Made by a program: the position numbers and the translations under genes. A DNA stretch of 64,000 nt, from NCBI RefSeq assembly GCF_000829675.1, contig NZ_BBRX01000018.1, positions 62,001 through 126,000 on the forward strand. The letters are read 5' to 3'. The stretch comes from Acinetobacter rudis. GTDB lineage: Bacteria; Pseudomonadota; Gammaproteobacteria; Pseudomonadales; Moraxellaceae. The notes under the pieces were generated by a model. It searched no databases and was not told the DNA's origin. It worked only from the letters and a program-made list of their open reading frames with translations. Below, in pieces: positions 33,980 through 42,726 of this stretch (position 1 is the first letter of the stretch; each line of letters begins with the position of its first letter).

Positions 33980-35185
33980 TTAACCTTTAATACACAGTAC
34001 TTGTCTAAGTGTATGTACAACTTCGATTAAATCTTGTTGATTGGCCATAACTTCGTGTATGTCCTTATATGCACCCGGAATTTCATCAACAACACCTTTG
34101 TCTTTACGACATTCAATGCCTTGAGTTTGTTGAATCAGGTCTTGCTGGCTAAAACTAATTTTAGCCTTTGAACGACTCATTTTTCGACCAGCGCCATGTG
34201 AGCATGAACAAAATGACTCAGGATTGCCTTTACCTTTTACGATAAAAGACGCTGCACCCATTGAACCTGGAATAATGCCATATTCATCTTTACCAGCACG
34301 AATTGCCCCTTTACGAGTGACATAAACCTCTTCATCGAAATGCAGTTCTTTTTGTACGTAATTATGGTGACAGTTGATCGCTTCTTTGGTCATTTGAAAA
34401 CTAGGGAGGAGTGGTCGAATTGCTTCTAAGATAAGCCGCATCATCTCACGACGATTTTCATAAGCGTATTCTTGCGCCCATTCAACCGCTTCAAAGTAGT
34501 CATCAAATAAACTTGAGCCTTCAGCAAAATAAGACAAATCTCGATCTGGCACGTGGCCAAAACGATGTTGTGCTTCTTTTTTGGCGCGCTCAATAAAATA
34601 AGTCCCTATAGCATTACCTAATCCACGACTACCAGAATGCAGCATGACCCAGACATCTTGATTTTCATCAAGGCATAGCTCAATAAAGTGGTTTCCTCCA
34701 CCTAATGTACCCAGTTGCTTTTGCCATGTTGAGTTAAAATGGCGCAGCATACGTGTTAAACCTGGGTGTTTACGTGTAATACGTTCTAGGCGTTTTTCCA
34801 TCGGTGTTAAAGTTGAAGCTTTGGCTCGAACTTGTTTATGCATTTCAAAGCCTACAGGGACTTTGCGTTCAATTGCATTACGTAATGCACTTAGATTATC
34901 AGGTAGTTGCTCTGCCTTAAGACTTAAACGTAGGGCATTCATACCACAGCCAATATCAACGCCTACAGCCGCTGGTATGATTGCTTGTTTGGTTGGAATT
35001 ACACTTCCGACTGTTGCGCCTTTACCTACATGAACATCTGGCATCACTGCAATATGCGAGTGAATAAACTCAAGTTGTGCCATTTTTCTAAGTTGCGTTA
35101 AGCTTTGTTCATCCACATCCGTGGTGAAAATTTTTACAGGTACACCATACACAGCTTTGGCGTTCAAAATCATTTTAATGCCCAT
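33980..35185 (-). CDS. rtcB: RNA ligase RtcB family protein
   Basis: GTP- and Mn-dependent RNA ligase that joins 2',3'-cyclic or 3'-phosphate and 5'-OH ends, repairing cleaved tRNA or rRNA. 401 aa, normal for RtcB. Visible motifs are VMPDVHVGKGATVGSVI, GVDIGCGMNALR (metal site) near residue 76, HSGSRGLG near 184, NCHHNYV near 269, and the guanylate-accepting His region CSHGAGRKMSRSKAK near 332. There is no rtcA, no RtcR regulator and no prfH next to it. Instead a probable small-RNA leader with its own terminator lies 58 bp upstream, suggesting attenuation or a separate RNA partner. Confidence 0.93.
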   Translation of the reverse strand: MGIKMILNAKAVYGVPVKIFTTDVDEQSLTQLRKMAQLEFIHSHIAVMPDVHVGKGATVGSVIPTKQAIIPAAVGVDIGCGMNALRLSLKAEQLPDNLSALRNAIERKVPVGFEMHKQVRAKASTLTPMEKRLERITRKHPGLTRMLRHFNSTWQKQLGTLGGGNHFIELCLDENQDVWVMLHSGSRGLGNAIGTYFIERAKKEAQHRFGHVPDRDLSYFAEGSSLFDDYFEAVEWAQEYAYENRREMMRLILEAIRPLLPSFQMTKEAINCHHNYVQKELHFDEEVYVTRKGAIRAGKDEYGIIPGSMGAASFIVKGKGNPESFCSCSHGAGRKMSRSKAKISFSQQDLIQQTQGIECRKDKGVVDEIPGAYKDIHEVMANQQDLIEVVHTLRQVLCIKG

Positions 35186-35243
35186 TTTTTTTCTCTAAGC
35201 AAATTTATCGAATCAATGTCTTGCTGTGTACAAATTTAGGCGT

Positions 35244-35266
35244 AAAAAAACCTAGCGAATGCTAGG
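35244..35266 (-). terminator. Intrinsic terminator upstream of rtcB
   Basis: CCTAGC-ATTC-GCTAGG followed by seven U, read on the minus strand. It lies between a promoter and the rtcB start rather than after a conventional gene, which is the layout of an attenuator or a small RNA. Confidence 0.88.
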
Positions 35267-35412
35267 TGATGATTTCTAGATTCGAACACAGCAATGAAGC
35301 TTGTGTCCGTGAGTTGACGTCTGCTTCATTTAATTTAAATTGTTTTCCTGTAAATGCATGACGTTCTCCTTTTATATCTGGTTAAACTTTGCAGGTTATA
35401 GCAAAGTGATGG
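35244..35412 (-). ncRNA. Putative small RNA / attenuator leader upstream of rtcB
   Basis: On the minus strand a promoter (TTGACA at 35447-35442, 17-bp spacer, TAGGAT at 35424-35419) predicts a start near 35412. A 5' hairpin follows (ACTTTGC/GCAAAGT). Next come AGGAG and a nine-codon ORF (35359-35330, MHLQENNLN), whose stop is directly followed by an ATG opening a 17-codon ORF (35329-35276). Two alternative stems compete: AATGAAGC with GCTTCATT, and CGGACACA with TGTGTTCG. The unit ends at a perfect intrinsic terminator (CCTAGC, ATTC, GCTAGG, then seven U; 35266-35244), 58 bp before rtcB. A tRNA-like T-loop sequence GTTCGAATC is present, but no cloverleaf forms. The small ORFs are not proven to be translated. 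Confidence 0.6.
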
Positions 35413-35418
35413 CTGCGA

Positions 35419-35447
35419 ATCCTATAGTTCAAGATTAATTTTGTCAA
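35419..35447 (-). promoter_or_regulatory. Sigma-70 promoter of the rtcB leader
   Basis: A consensus -35 TTGACA (plus-strand 35442-35447), 17-bp spacer and -10 TAGGAT (35419-35424) on the minus strand. The start is predicted near 35412, so the leader runs about 170 bases to the terminator at 35244. Confidence 0.65.
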
Positions 35448-35477
35448 GTCTTCTGTAAAATAATTGTAAATGTTTCA

Positions 35478-35504
35478 TAAAAAATGGCTCACAAGGAGCC
35501 ATTT
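35478..35504 (-). terminator. Intrinsic terminator of the permease operon
   Basis: AAATGGCTC pairs with GAGCCATTT around a five-base loop, with a run of A on the left that becomes the U-tract on the minus strand, directly past the permease stop. Confidence 0.82.
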
Positions 35505-35510
35505 AAGTCA

Positions 35511-36986
35511 TTATTGATTTTTCTCAACATCGATGGGTTGTACATCCATATCTTGATAAGAAATGAGTTTGGTTTTGTGTTTCCATTTATAACCAAGCCA
35601 AATGGTTAAAAACAGTGGAATACTGATATAGGTTGAAAGTAATCCGACCCAGTCAATTTTCCCACCAGTAAGTGCTTGATAGTTTTGCCCTAAGATAATA
35701 ATCGAACACAAAATGAAGGCAAACCACGGCGCGAATGGGAAGAATTTAGCAGTATAAGCCAGATCTTCAACCTTGTAGCCTTGAGCAACATAACCTTTAC
35801 GGAAACGATAATGCGAGATTGCAATACCTAACCAAACAATGAATCCGCACATTCCTGACATATTGAGTAACCAAGCAAAGACTTGCTGTTCACCAATGAA
35901 GGTTGTTAAGAAGCAAAGCGCAGCAACAGCAGTTGTTGCATAAAGTGCATGCATTGGCACACCGCGATGATCGAGCTTTGAGAACCATTTAGGTGCGCGA
36001 CCTTGTTTGGCCATGTCAAATAGCATACGCGTTGACGAATACATGCCTGAGTTACCTGCTGATAAAATCGCAGTTAAAATTACGGCATTCATTAGACCCG
36101 CAGCAAAAGCAAGACCTGCTTTTTCATAAAGAAGGGTAAATGGAGAGAGCGCTACGTTACCCACTGTACCTTCTGCAGCCAAGGTAAGATTTGGCTCGTT
36201 ATAGGCAATTAGAGTACCAATAATAAAAATACATACGATATAAAACAGCAAGATACGCCAGAAAATCTGTTTAATGGCTAAAGGAATAGTTTTCTTTGGA
36301 TTTTTTGATTCACCCGCAGCAACCCCCACCATTTCAGTTCCTTGAAACGAGAACCCAGCAATCATGGCCACACCAATCATTGCTTGTAAACCACCGACAA
36401 AGGGTGCATCACCAACGGTCCAGTTTTTGAGTACTGATTGTGTTGGATCTAACATGATTTTACCAATCATGTAGAGGCCAATAATGATAAAGAACACAAT
36501 CGCAATGACTTTAACCAATGAAAAGATAAATTCACTTTCACCAAAGCCTTTGACTGTCAGCGCATTGATGGTGAAGATGATGGTTAAAAATATAGCACTC
36601 CAATAAAAACCTGGAATATCGGGGTACCAAAACTTCATGATGAACTGTACTGCAACAAGTTCAAATGCAACTGTAATTGCCCAGTTATACCAATAATTCC
36701 ATCCTAAGGCGAAACCAAAGCCTTCTTCGACATATTTATTTCCATAGGTAAAAAATGCCCCAGAAGTTGGGTTATGTGTGGCAAGTTCACCTAAACTTGT
36801 CATCAAGAAATAAATCATTAATCCGATCAAGGCATAAGCCAATAGGGCACCACCTGGACCTGCTTGTTCAATGGTGCTTCCTGAAGCAAGAAATAATCCT
36901 GTTCCGATCGAGCCACCAATGGCAATCATATTTAAATGCCGCGCGCCAAGCTTGCGCTGCAGTGTTGGATGATCAGTTGCGCTCAT
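35511..36986 (-). CDS. APC-family amino-acid permease
   Basis: A 491-aa inner-membrane transporter with twelve predicted helices. The amino-acid-polyamine-organocation hallmarks are at the N-terminus: [21 protein letters not shown] (helix 1 substrate site, from residue 17) and [27 protein letters not shown]. Similar proteins move GABA, proline, lysine or aromatic amino acids by proton symport. [22 protein letters not shown] near 215 is typical of the AAT subfamily. The start overlaps the rsmC stop by four bases (ATGA), so the two are translated together. Substrate cannot be read from sequence. Confidence 0.9.
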   Translation of the reverse strand: MSATDHPTLQRKLGARHLNMIAIGGSIGTGLFLASGSTIEQAGPGGALLAYALIGLMIYFLMTSLGELATHNPTSGAFFTYGNKYVEEGFGFALGWNYWYNWAITVAFELVAVQFIMKFWYPDIPGFYWSAIFLTIIFTINALTVKGFGESEFIFSLVKVIAIVFFIIIGLYMIGKIMLDPTQSVLKNWTVGDAPFVGGLQAMIGVAMIAGFSFQGTEMVGVAAGESKNPKKTIPLAIKQIFWRILLFYIVCIFIIGTLIAYNEPNLTLAAEGTVGNVALSPFTLLYEKAGLAFAAGLMNAVILTAILSAGNSGMYSSTRMLFDMAKQGRAPKWFSKLDHRGVPMHALYATTAVAALCFLTTFIGEQQVFAWLLNMSGMCGFIVWLGIAISHYRFRKGYVAQGYKVEDLAYTAKFFPFAPWFAFILCSIIILGQNYQALTGGKIDWVGLLSTYISIPLFLTIWLGYKWKHKTKLISYQDMDVQPIDVEKNQ

Positions 36987-38023
36987 TGTGGCTCCTTAAC
37001 CGTATATTGAGAGGTACAGGCATAGATGACTTTAAATCCATTTTGATCAGCTTTGATCTGTGCTTGTCCAAACTGTTGTTCAATGATGCTGGCATAATTT
37101 AAAAACCTGTTGGCCACAATCCACAGTTCACCTCGTGTTTTAAGGTGAGATTTTGCGGTTTGGCATAGGTTTTCACTCGCCGCATAGTTGGTATGAATAC
37201 CTTGATGAAAAGGTGGGTTACTAATCACAGCATCGAGTTGAGTCGGTGCATCTTCAATGCCAGTAACAGCGTGGAGATGCAAACGTGAACGATCGAGGTG
37301 ATTGCGTTCAAAACTAAGCTCAGTAGATTTGAGTGCAAAGGCATCGACATCGAGGGCATGAATAATATTTTTGTCATTTATTTTTGCTAAATAACAAGAC
37401 AATACACCAGCTCCACAACCAAAGTCGGCGAGTGTACCTGATTTTACCTGTTTTAGATAAGGTAAAAGTACTGCCGTACCAACATCTAAATGATCTTGAC
37501 TAAATACGCCGGGCAGGGCACAGATCTCAAGACTAAACTCATCCGTCTCGATGGTATAGTTTTTGACCCAGTCCTCAAGTGGCTTTGCATCAATATTATG
37601 TTCGAGTGCGGCTTGCCACATTTGACAGTGTCTTGCACTGTCAAGTTTGAAGGTTTTACCATAATTTTTAAGTTGCTTGGCTGCGCGCTCAACACCACCT
37701 TTTTTCTCACCAACCAGAAAAATTTGTTGGTCAATAGCAAAATGGCTAATGACCTGATGCAGTACATATTCCAAGAGTACTTTTGATTTAGGGACAAAAA
37801 TAACGGCTTGGTCAAAAGGTTGAGCAGGGAGCTCAACAGCAAAATGCGAGTTATGTTGCATTTTGCTGTGGTACTGATGATCTGCGTAATTCCAAGTCCA
37901 GACTGTCGCGTCAATATTGGCATCGAGCTGATCAATGAGTTGATCAGCAGGTGCATTTATAAATAGAACACGCCCAGTGAGAGCATGTTGTTGTCGAATG
38001 ACAACTTCACTTCTAGGGTCCAT
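36983..38023 (-). CDS. rsmC: 16S rRNA (guanine1207-N2)-methyltransferase RsmC
   Basis: About 346 aa, with a degenerate N-terminal methyltransferase-like half and a catalytic C-terminal half. The SAM site is [15 protein letters not shown] near 197, and the catalytic NPPF motif is in [15 protein letters not shown] near 262. It methylates G1207 in helix 34 of the 30S subunit. The ATG at 38023 ([11 protein letters not shown]) fits relatives such as E. coli RsmC; a GTG at 38032 would add three residues. It is fused at the operon level to the amino-acid permease by a 4-bp ATGA overlap, an odd partner. RlmG is a homologous alternative, but the length favours RsmC. Confidence 0.88.
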   Translation of the reverse strand: MDPRSEVVIRQQHALTGRVLFINAPADQLIDQLDANIDATVWTWNYADHQYHSKMQHNSHFAVELPAQPFDQAVIFVPKSKVLLEYVLHQVISHFAIDQQIFLVGEKKGGVERAAKQLKNYGKTFKLDSARHCQMWQAALEHNIDAKPLEDWVKNYTIETDEFSLEICALPGVFSQDHLDVGTAVLLPYLKQVKSGTLADFGCGAGVLSCYLAKINDKNIIHALDVDAFALKSTELSFERNHLDRSRLHLHAVTGIEDAPTQLDAVISNPPFHQGIHTNYAASENLCQTAKSHLKTRGELWIVANRFLNYASIIEQQFGQAQIKADQNGFKVIYACTSQYTVKEPQ

Positions 38024-38091
38024 ATCTTTCACTTTTTAATGTCGTAGCGCTGTATATCGCTCAAAATCATTGTGTAGTTTTTAATATCCAT

Positions 38092-39471
38092 TTAATTTTT
38101 AGTAGCAGGCAAAACAAAATTTAGAATCAGTGCTGCTATACCGCCAGTTGCAACGCCTGAACTAAAGATATTACGCACTAATTCTGGTAAGTGTTCTAGA
38201 ATTTGTGGTACTTGTGCTACGCCTAAACCGAGCGCCAAAGAAATAGCAATAATTAATAATGCACGACGATCTAAATGAATTGAAGATAGGATATTAATAC
38301 CTGAGGCAGCTACTGCACCAAACATCACCATCACAGCACCCCCTAATACAGCTTGAGGAACGGCTTGAATGACTCCAGCAACAACAGGAAATAGTCCCAG
38401 AATAATTAACAGGATTGCAATCCAAATTCCGACAAAACGGCTTGCAACACCAGTAAGTTGAATTACACCATTATTTTGAGCAAAGACTGAGCTTGGAAAG
38501 GTATTAAAAATACCTGCTAAAAAGGAATTGGCGCCATTCACCAATACACCACCTTTAATACGTTGCATCCAAGTTGGGCCATCAATTGGCTGGTTGGATA
38601 TTTTTGAGGTAGCAGTAATATCACCAATAGCTTCTAAAGAGGTTACAAGATAAATAAAAGCCATTGGAATAAATAAGCCCCAATCAAAACTCAGTCCAAA
38701 GTGCATTGGTGTTGGGATTTGTACTACAGGTAATTTTGCTAAATTCGAAAAATCTAAATAACCCATGATTCCTGCGAGGGCATAACCTAAGATTAATGCA
38801 ATTAATATTGCTGAACTTTTAATCCATACGACAGGAATCCGGTTCAAAATAATAATTAATCCAAGCACACTACATGACATGATCAAGTTATCAACACTGG
38901 CAAAAGTATTATTTTGCATTGCTTGATAACCGCCACCCATGCTGACAAGGCCTTCTTTAATAAGAGTTAAGCCAATAAGCAGTACCACAATACCTGTTAC
39001 TAGAGGGGTAATAAAACGTTTTACCCATGGCAGAATACGGGAAACACCCATTTCAATAAATGAGCCTGCAATGACTACTCCAAATATAGCAGCCATAACT
39101 TGATTGACTGGCGTACCTGAAGCAACCATCAAACTACCAATACCAATAATTGGGCCAATAAAGTTAAAGCTTGTGCCTTGCACGATTAATAAGCCTGCAC
39201 CAAGTGGCCCTACTTTTTTACATTGTAAGAATGTGGCAATCCCAGAAATAATTAAAGACATCGATAAAATCATATTGGTGTCTTGTTGGGACACACCTAA
39301 GGAAACACAAATTAATAGGCCAGGTGTGACAATAGGTACAATGATCGCTAACAAGTGTTGTAATGCAGCAAAAAAAGCAATCCACGCTTTGGGCTGATCA
39401 TTTAAACCATAGATTAAATCTGAAGACGGCTCAGAGCTTTGCTCTGATGAAGAAGGTGCGGGCTTGGACAT
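38092..39471 (-). CDS. NCS2 purine (xanthine/uric acid-type) permease
   Basis: An inner-membrane nucleobase:cation symporter-2 of about 459 aa with some 12-14 helices. The family signature is VFAQNNGVIQLTGVASRFVG near 331, with QGTSFNFIGPIIG near 100. These match xanthine/urate transporters such as XanQ better than uracil permeases. The start at 39471 (MSKPAPSSSEQ) is preferred; the longer frame begins with TTG. The N-terminus is polar and Ser-rich (SSEQSSEPSSD), presumably cytoplasmic. It is transcribed toward rsmC but separated by 68 bp. No purine-catabolic genes are nearby. Confidence 0.9.
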   Translation of the reverse strand: MSKPAPSSSEQSSEPSSDLIYGLNDQPKAWIAFFAALQHLLAIIVPIVTPGLLICVSLGVSQQDTNMILSMSLIISGIATFLQCKKVGPLGAGLLIVQGTSFNFIGPIIGIGSLMVASGTPVNQVMAAIFGVVIAGSFIEMGVSRILPWVKRFITPLVTGIVVLLIGLTLIKEGLVSMGGGYQAMQNNTFASVDNLIMSCSVLGLIIILNRIPVVWIKSSAILIALILGYALAGIMGYLDFSNLAKLPVVQIPTPMHFGLSFDWGLFIPMAFIYLVTSLEAIGDITATSKISNQPIDGPTWMQRIKGGVLVNGANSFLAGIFNTFPSSVFAQNNGVIQLTGVASRFVGIWIAILLIILGLFPVVAGVIQAVPQAVLGGAVMVMFGAVAASGINILSSIHLDRRALLIIAISLALGLGVAQVPQILEHLPELVRNIFSSGVATGGIAALILNFVLPATKN

Positions 39472-39648
39472 GGAACTCTGGTGTGTCAGGTGACAAGGAT
39501 GCGCTATTCTAATCGACAGCAGCGATATTGGAAACAATAATGCCAATTATAAAGATGTCATTGTGGTGAAATTGCTTGCTAAGTTACTGCTATTTCAAGT
39601 TTTATCTCAATAAATATTCAAGACAAAGTGAAACTCGTTCATCGGATT

Positions 39649-40071
39649 TTAGTTTTTATAAGTGGTCAACAAGATACTGGTTTCACTACTACTGATGCCT
39701 GAGATGTTTCGAATCCGATCTAAGGTTTGATCAAAACTCTCTAGATCTACTGAGTGTAATTCGACTAATAAATCCCACTTACCATTTGTCGAGTGAATGG
39801 TCTGTACAGCAGGTTCGAGTCTTAAGGCTTTAATCACTAAACTGGCTCTACAGCCTTCTACTCGAATATTCATCCAAGCACGTATTAAGTCTTTTTCAAG
39901 ACAATGCTGAATTTTGATGGTGTATCCCGTGATTACACCTTGAGTCTCCATGAGCTCAATACGTTTTTGTACTGTGGCGCGCGAAATACGTAGCGTATTC
40001 GCAAGTTCAGTGATTGTCATTCGTGCGTTGGCACGCAGAAGTCCTAATATTTGGCTGTCCGTATTGTTCAT
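39649..40071 (-). CDS. Lrp/AsnC-family transcriptional regulator of the ast operon
   Basis: A 140-aa regulator with an N-terminal helix-turn-helix (ILGLLRANARMTITELANTL, recognition helix SRATVQKRIELME) and a C-terminal ligand-binding domain (TIHSTNGKWDLLVELH). It is divergent from astC, which makes control of arginine catabolism by arginine or a pathway intermediate likely. The intergenic region has a repeated TAGATCAAA array and a palindrome that could be its operators. In enterics ast is driven by NtrC, ArgR and sigma-54, so this is a different control design. The effector is unknown. Confidence 0.87.
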   Translation of the reverse strand: MNNTDSQILGLLRANARMTITELANTLRISRATVQKRIELMETQGVITGYTIKIQHCLEKDLIRAWMNIRVEGCRASLVIKALRLEPAVQTIHSTNGKWDLLVELHSVDLESFDQTLDRIRNISGISSSETSILLTTYKN

Positions 40072-40135
40072 TTTGATATGGACTCTAATCGTTTTGAAAA
40101 AATATAGCGCATTATAGGCAAAATACTCACTTTTT

Positions 40136-40167
40136 TAGATCAAAATGATTAATCATACTAGATCAAA
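40136..40167. promoter_or_regulatory. Operator-like array near the AsnC-type regulator
   Basis: Two copies of TAGATCAAA (40136-40144 and 40159-40167) are 23 bp apart, about two helical turns, and flank the perfect palindrome ATGATTAATCAT (40145-40156). They start 65 bp upstream of the regulator ATG. Lrp-type proteins bind as multimers to repeated AT-rich sites, so autoregulation and ast control here is plausible. Confidence 0.55.
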
Positions 40168-40205
40168 GGTGTAGGATCAGTACAGTAGTATTTGAGCTAC
40201 ATGAG

Positions 40206-40221
40206 TGTCAGAGCGCTGACA
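40206..40221. promoter_or_regulatory. Inverted repeat upstream of astC
   Basis: TGTCAG and CTGACA are exact inverses around AGCG. It lies about 244 bp upstream of the astC start. A dimeric regulator could bind it; which one is unknown. Confidence 0.4.
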
Positions 40222-40464
40222 AGAGTATTCTGATATACAAATGTATTGCTTTTGCGGTAAATCAGGAAGTTTCCCGTGAGTCGCAAAGCTTTTTCCAGTG
40301 AATCTGTTTATTTTGTTTATAGCGTGGTGCGGCAATAAATCACCTTGTTAACTTCGTAGTCCTATCTTTTTTAGGGTAGAAAATGAGTTATTTAGTGGTA
40401 TATCACGCTAAGCAAATTAAATGGATTACTAAAGTCAATTTAAGTCAAATTTGAGAGGATGACG

Positions 40465-41676
40465 ATGGTTCAACAAGTAACCCGCCAAGATTTTAATGAG
40501 TTGATGGTGCCAATCTATGCACCTGCTGATTTTGTTTTAGTCCGTGGTGAAGGATCTCGAATTTGGGATCAAGATGATAAAGAATATGTTGATTTTGCTG
40601 GTGGTATTGCGGTCAATGGTCTAGGCCATGCTCATCCTGTTGCATTAAATGCGTTGACTGAACAAGCACAAAAACTTTGGCATTTGGGAAATGGTTATAC
40701 CAATGAGCCAGTATTGCGTCTTGCCAAACAACTTGTAGCTCATACTTTTGCTGATAAAGTGTTTTTCTGTAACTCAGGTGCAGAAGCAAATGAAGCTGCT
40801 TTAAAACTTGCTCGTAAAGTTGGTTTAAGCAGTGGTAAAGGGCATAAAAGCAAAATTATTGCATTTAAAAATGCTTTTCATGGACGTACTTTATTTACAG
40901 TGACTGCTGGTGGCCAGCCAAAATATTCACAAGATTTTGCACCATTACCACAAGGGATTGAACATCTAGCTTTTAATGATGTAGAAGCTGCACGTGCCGC
41001 GATCGATGATGAAACTTGTGCCGTAATTGTTGAACCAATTCAAGGTGAAGGCGGTGTCATTAGTGCTACACCTGAGTTTTTACAAGCTTTGCGTGAACGT
41101 TGTGATGAAACTGGCGCTGTACTTATTTTTGATGAAGTACAAACAGGCATCGGACGAACTGGGGCACTGTATGCCTATATGAATACTGGTGTAACGCCAG
41201 ATATTTTAACCACTGCAAAAGCATTGGGTGCAGGTTTTCCGATTGGTGCAATGTTAACGACAAATAAGTTTGCACAGCATTTTACAGTGGGTGATCACGG
41301 TACAACTTATGGCGGTAATCCACTTGCGACTGCTGTTGCTGGTGCAGTATTTGAGTTTATTAACCGCGAAGAAATTTTTGCAGGAGTAAAAGAACGTCAT
41401 CAGGCTTTTGTTGATGGTCTCAATCAACTGAATGCTGAATATCATTTGTTTGAAGAAATTCGTGGCGAAGGCTTGTTATTGGGGATTGTTTTAAAACCAG
41501 AATATGCAGGAAAAGCGAAAGACATCGTACAGTTTGCAAGTGAAGAGGGATTATTAGCACTTGTTGCAGGACCAGATGTTGTACGTTTCACGCCATCATT
41601 GATTATTCCACAACAAGATATTTCAGAAGGGTTAACACGTTTTGGTCGAGCCCTAGCACGGTTTAGCCCTAAATAA
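40465..41676 (+). CDS. astC: Succinylornithine transaminase / acetylornithine aminotransferase
   Basis: PLP-dependent class III aminotransferase, about 403 aa, converting N2-succinylornithine and 2-oxoglutarate to succinylglutamate semialdehyde. [12 protein letters not shown] near 228 and [17 protein letters not shown] near 251 (PLP-binding Lys in TAKAL) are visible. Relatives also serve as ArgD in synthesis, but the position at the head of astCADBE makes the catabolic role likely. The ATG at 40465 has GAGAGG six bases before it; another ATG two codons upstream is too close to that site. It is followed by astA after 15 bp. Confidence 0.94.
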   Translation: MVQQVTRQDFNELMVPIYAPADFVLVRGEGSRIWDQDDKEYVDFAGGIAVNGLGHAHPVALNALTEQAQKLWHLGNGYTNEPVLRLAKQLVAHTFADKVFFCNSGAEANEAALKLARKVGLSSGKGHKSKIIAFKNAFHGRTLFTVTAGGQPKYSQDFAPLPQGIEHLAFNDVEAARAAIDDETCAVIVEPIQGEGGVISATPEFLQALRERCDETGAVLIFDEVQTGIGRTGALYAYMNTGVTPDILTTAKALGAGFPIGAMLTTNKFAQHFTVGDHGTTYGGNPLATAVAGAVFEFINREEIFAGVKERHQAFVDGLNQLNAEYHLFEEIRGEGLLLGIVLKPEYAGKAKDIVQFASEEGLLALVAGPDVVRFTPSLIIPQQDISEGLTRFGRALARFSPK

Positions 41677-41691
41677 GAAGGAAATTTGCCT

Positions 41692-42720
41692 ATGATGGTT
41701 ATTCGACATGCAGAGCATCGGGATCTCGACGATATTTATGCTTTGGTTGTCAAATCTGGTATAGGCATGACTTCATTGCCACAAAATAAGGAAGCAACGG
41801 CTGCACGCATAGCTCGGACACGAAATACATTAGAGGGGCAGCTCGCCAAAGGTGAGCAAGGCTATCTATTTGTACTTGAAGATACTGAGTTAAAGCGTGT
41901 GGTTGGTATTAGTGCTATTGAGGTTGCAGTAGGATTATTGGAACCTTTTTATAACTTTCACGTGGGTCAGCAGGTTCACGCCTCGCAAGCTTTGAAAGTT
42001 TATAAGACACTCAATACTTTATTCTTAAGTAATGACTATACAGGGTGCAGCGAATTATGCTCCCTGTTCTTAGACGCAGATTTTAGAGCAAATAACAACG
42101 GAAAATTTCTGTCTAAGGCGCGGTTATTATTTATTGCGGCTTTTCAGTCATGTTTTGAACAAAAGATTATTGCAGAAATGCGAGGTTTTTCAGATGCGGA
42201 CGGCCAATCAGTGTTTTGGAATGCACTGGGACATCATTTTTTTAGCATGGATTTTGCGACAGCAGATTATTTAAGTGGAGTGGGGCAAAAAGTTTTTATT
42301 GCTGAACTTATGCCAAGATTTCCTTTATATATCGACCTTCTTCCAGCTGAAGCACAACAAGTTATTGCACAAGTACATCCACATACTCAACCTGCTTATC
42401 ATGTATTGCAGTCCGAAGGTTTAGAATATCAAGGATATATTGATATTTTTGATGCAGGTCCATCTTTAGAAGCTGAGCTCAAAAACTTAAGAGCAGTTAA
42501 AACAAGTCAAATCGTTCAAGTCAAAATTGTTAAAAACCCAGAACAACAAGCAACGGTCGATTATTTGATCGCAAATGATCAGTATCATGATTATCGAGTA
42601 ATTTTAAACAACAGTACGATTAAACAAGGTGTGATAGAGCTCAGCGATGAACAAGCTCAGACACTTGAAGTAAAACAAGATAATAGGGTGCGAATCCTCT
42701 CACTGAACGCATCGGAGTAA
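41692..42720 (+). CDS. astA: Arginine N-succinyltransferase
   Basis: First enzyme of the AST pathway, moving a succinyl group from succinyl-CoA to the alpha-amino group of arginine. About 342 aa, single-chain type with the GNAT-like start VIRHAEHRDLDDIYAL and the signature region FLDADFRANNNGKFLSKARLLFIA near residues 122-145. MGFSDADGQ-like RGFSDADGQSVFWNALGHHFF follows. A Shine-Dalgarno AAGGA precedes the ATG; a TTG two codons upstream is unnecessary. astC lies 15 bp before it and astD six bases after it. Confidence 0.95.
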   Translation: MMVIRHAEHRDLDDIYALVVKSGIGMTSLPQNKEATAARIARTRNTLEGQLAKGEQGYLFVLEDTELKRVVGISAIEVAVGLLEPFYNFHVGQQVHASQALKVYKTLNTLFLSNDYTGCSELCSLFLDADFRANNNGKFLSKARLLFIAAFQSCFEQKIIAEMRGFSDADGQSVFWNALGHHFFSMDFATADYLSGVGQKVFIAELMPRFPLYIDLLPAEAQQVIAQVHPHTQPAYHVLQSEGLEYQGYIDIFDAGPSLEAELKNLRAVKTSQIVQVKIVKNPEQQATVDYLIANDQYHDYRVILNNSTIKQGVIELSDEQAQTLEVKQDNRVRILSLNASE

Positions 42721-42726
42721 AAAATT

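Larger units (their letters stand above)
35186..35510. other. Regulatory region between rtcB and the amino-acid permease gene
   Basis: It contains, on the minus strand, a small transcription unit (about 35244-35412) with its own promoter and terminator, and the permease terminator at 35478-35504. A weak second promoter for rtcB is possible (TTGTAC and GATAAA on the minus strand, the latter at 35204-35209), which would give a very short rtcB leader. Confidence 0.55.
40072..40464. other. Divergent promoter region of the AsnC-type regulator and astC
   Basis: About 390 bp that must contain promoters in both directions. Two operator-like elements are described separately at 40136-40167 and 40206-40221. 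No recognisable sigma-54 -24/-12 element (TGGCAC-N5-TTGC) was found by eye. Confidence 0.55.

Noticed and set aside
35276-35300. tRNA gene suggested by GTTCGAATC on the minus strand
   Set aside because: The T-loop sequence is present, but the flanking bases do not form a T stem and no acceptor stem or D arm can be drawn. It is kept only as a feature of the leader RNA.
35186-35510. Open 38-codon frame (…HAFTGKQFKLNEADVNSRT…) on the minus strand upstream of rtcB
   Set aside because: It has no start codon within the open stretch, and the reading frame crosses the leader's hairpin arms. The tiny ORFs in another frame have the better Shine-Dalgarno.
40258-40340. Sigma-54 promoter for astC
   Set aside because: I searched for TGGCAC-N5-TTGC by eye and found only a poor partial match (TGGTGCGGCAATAAA). 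Unlike in enterics it cannot be supported.
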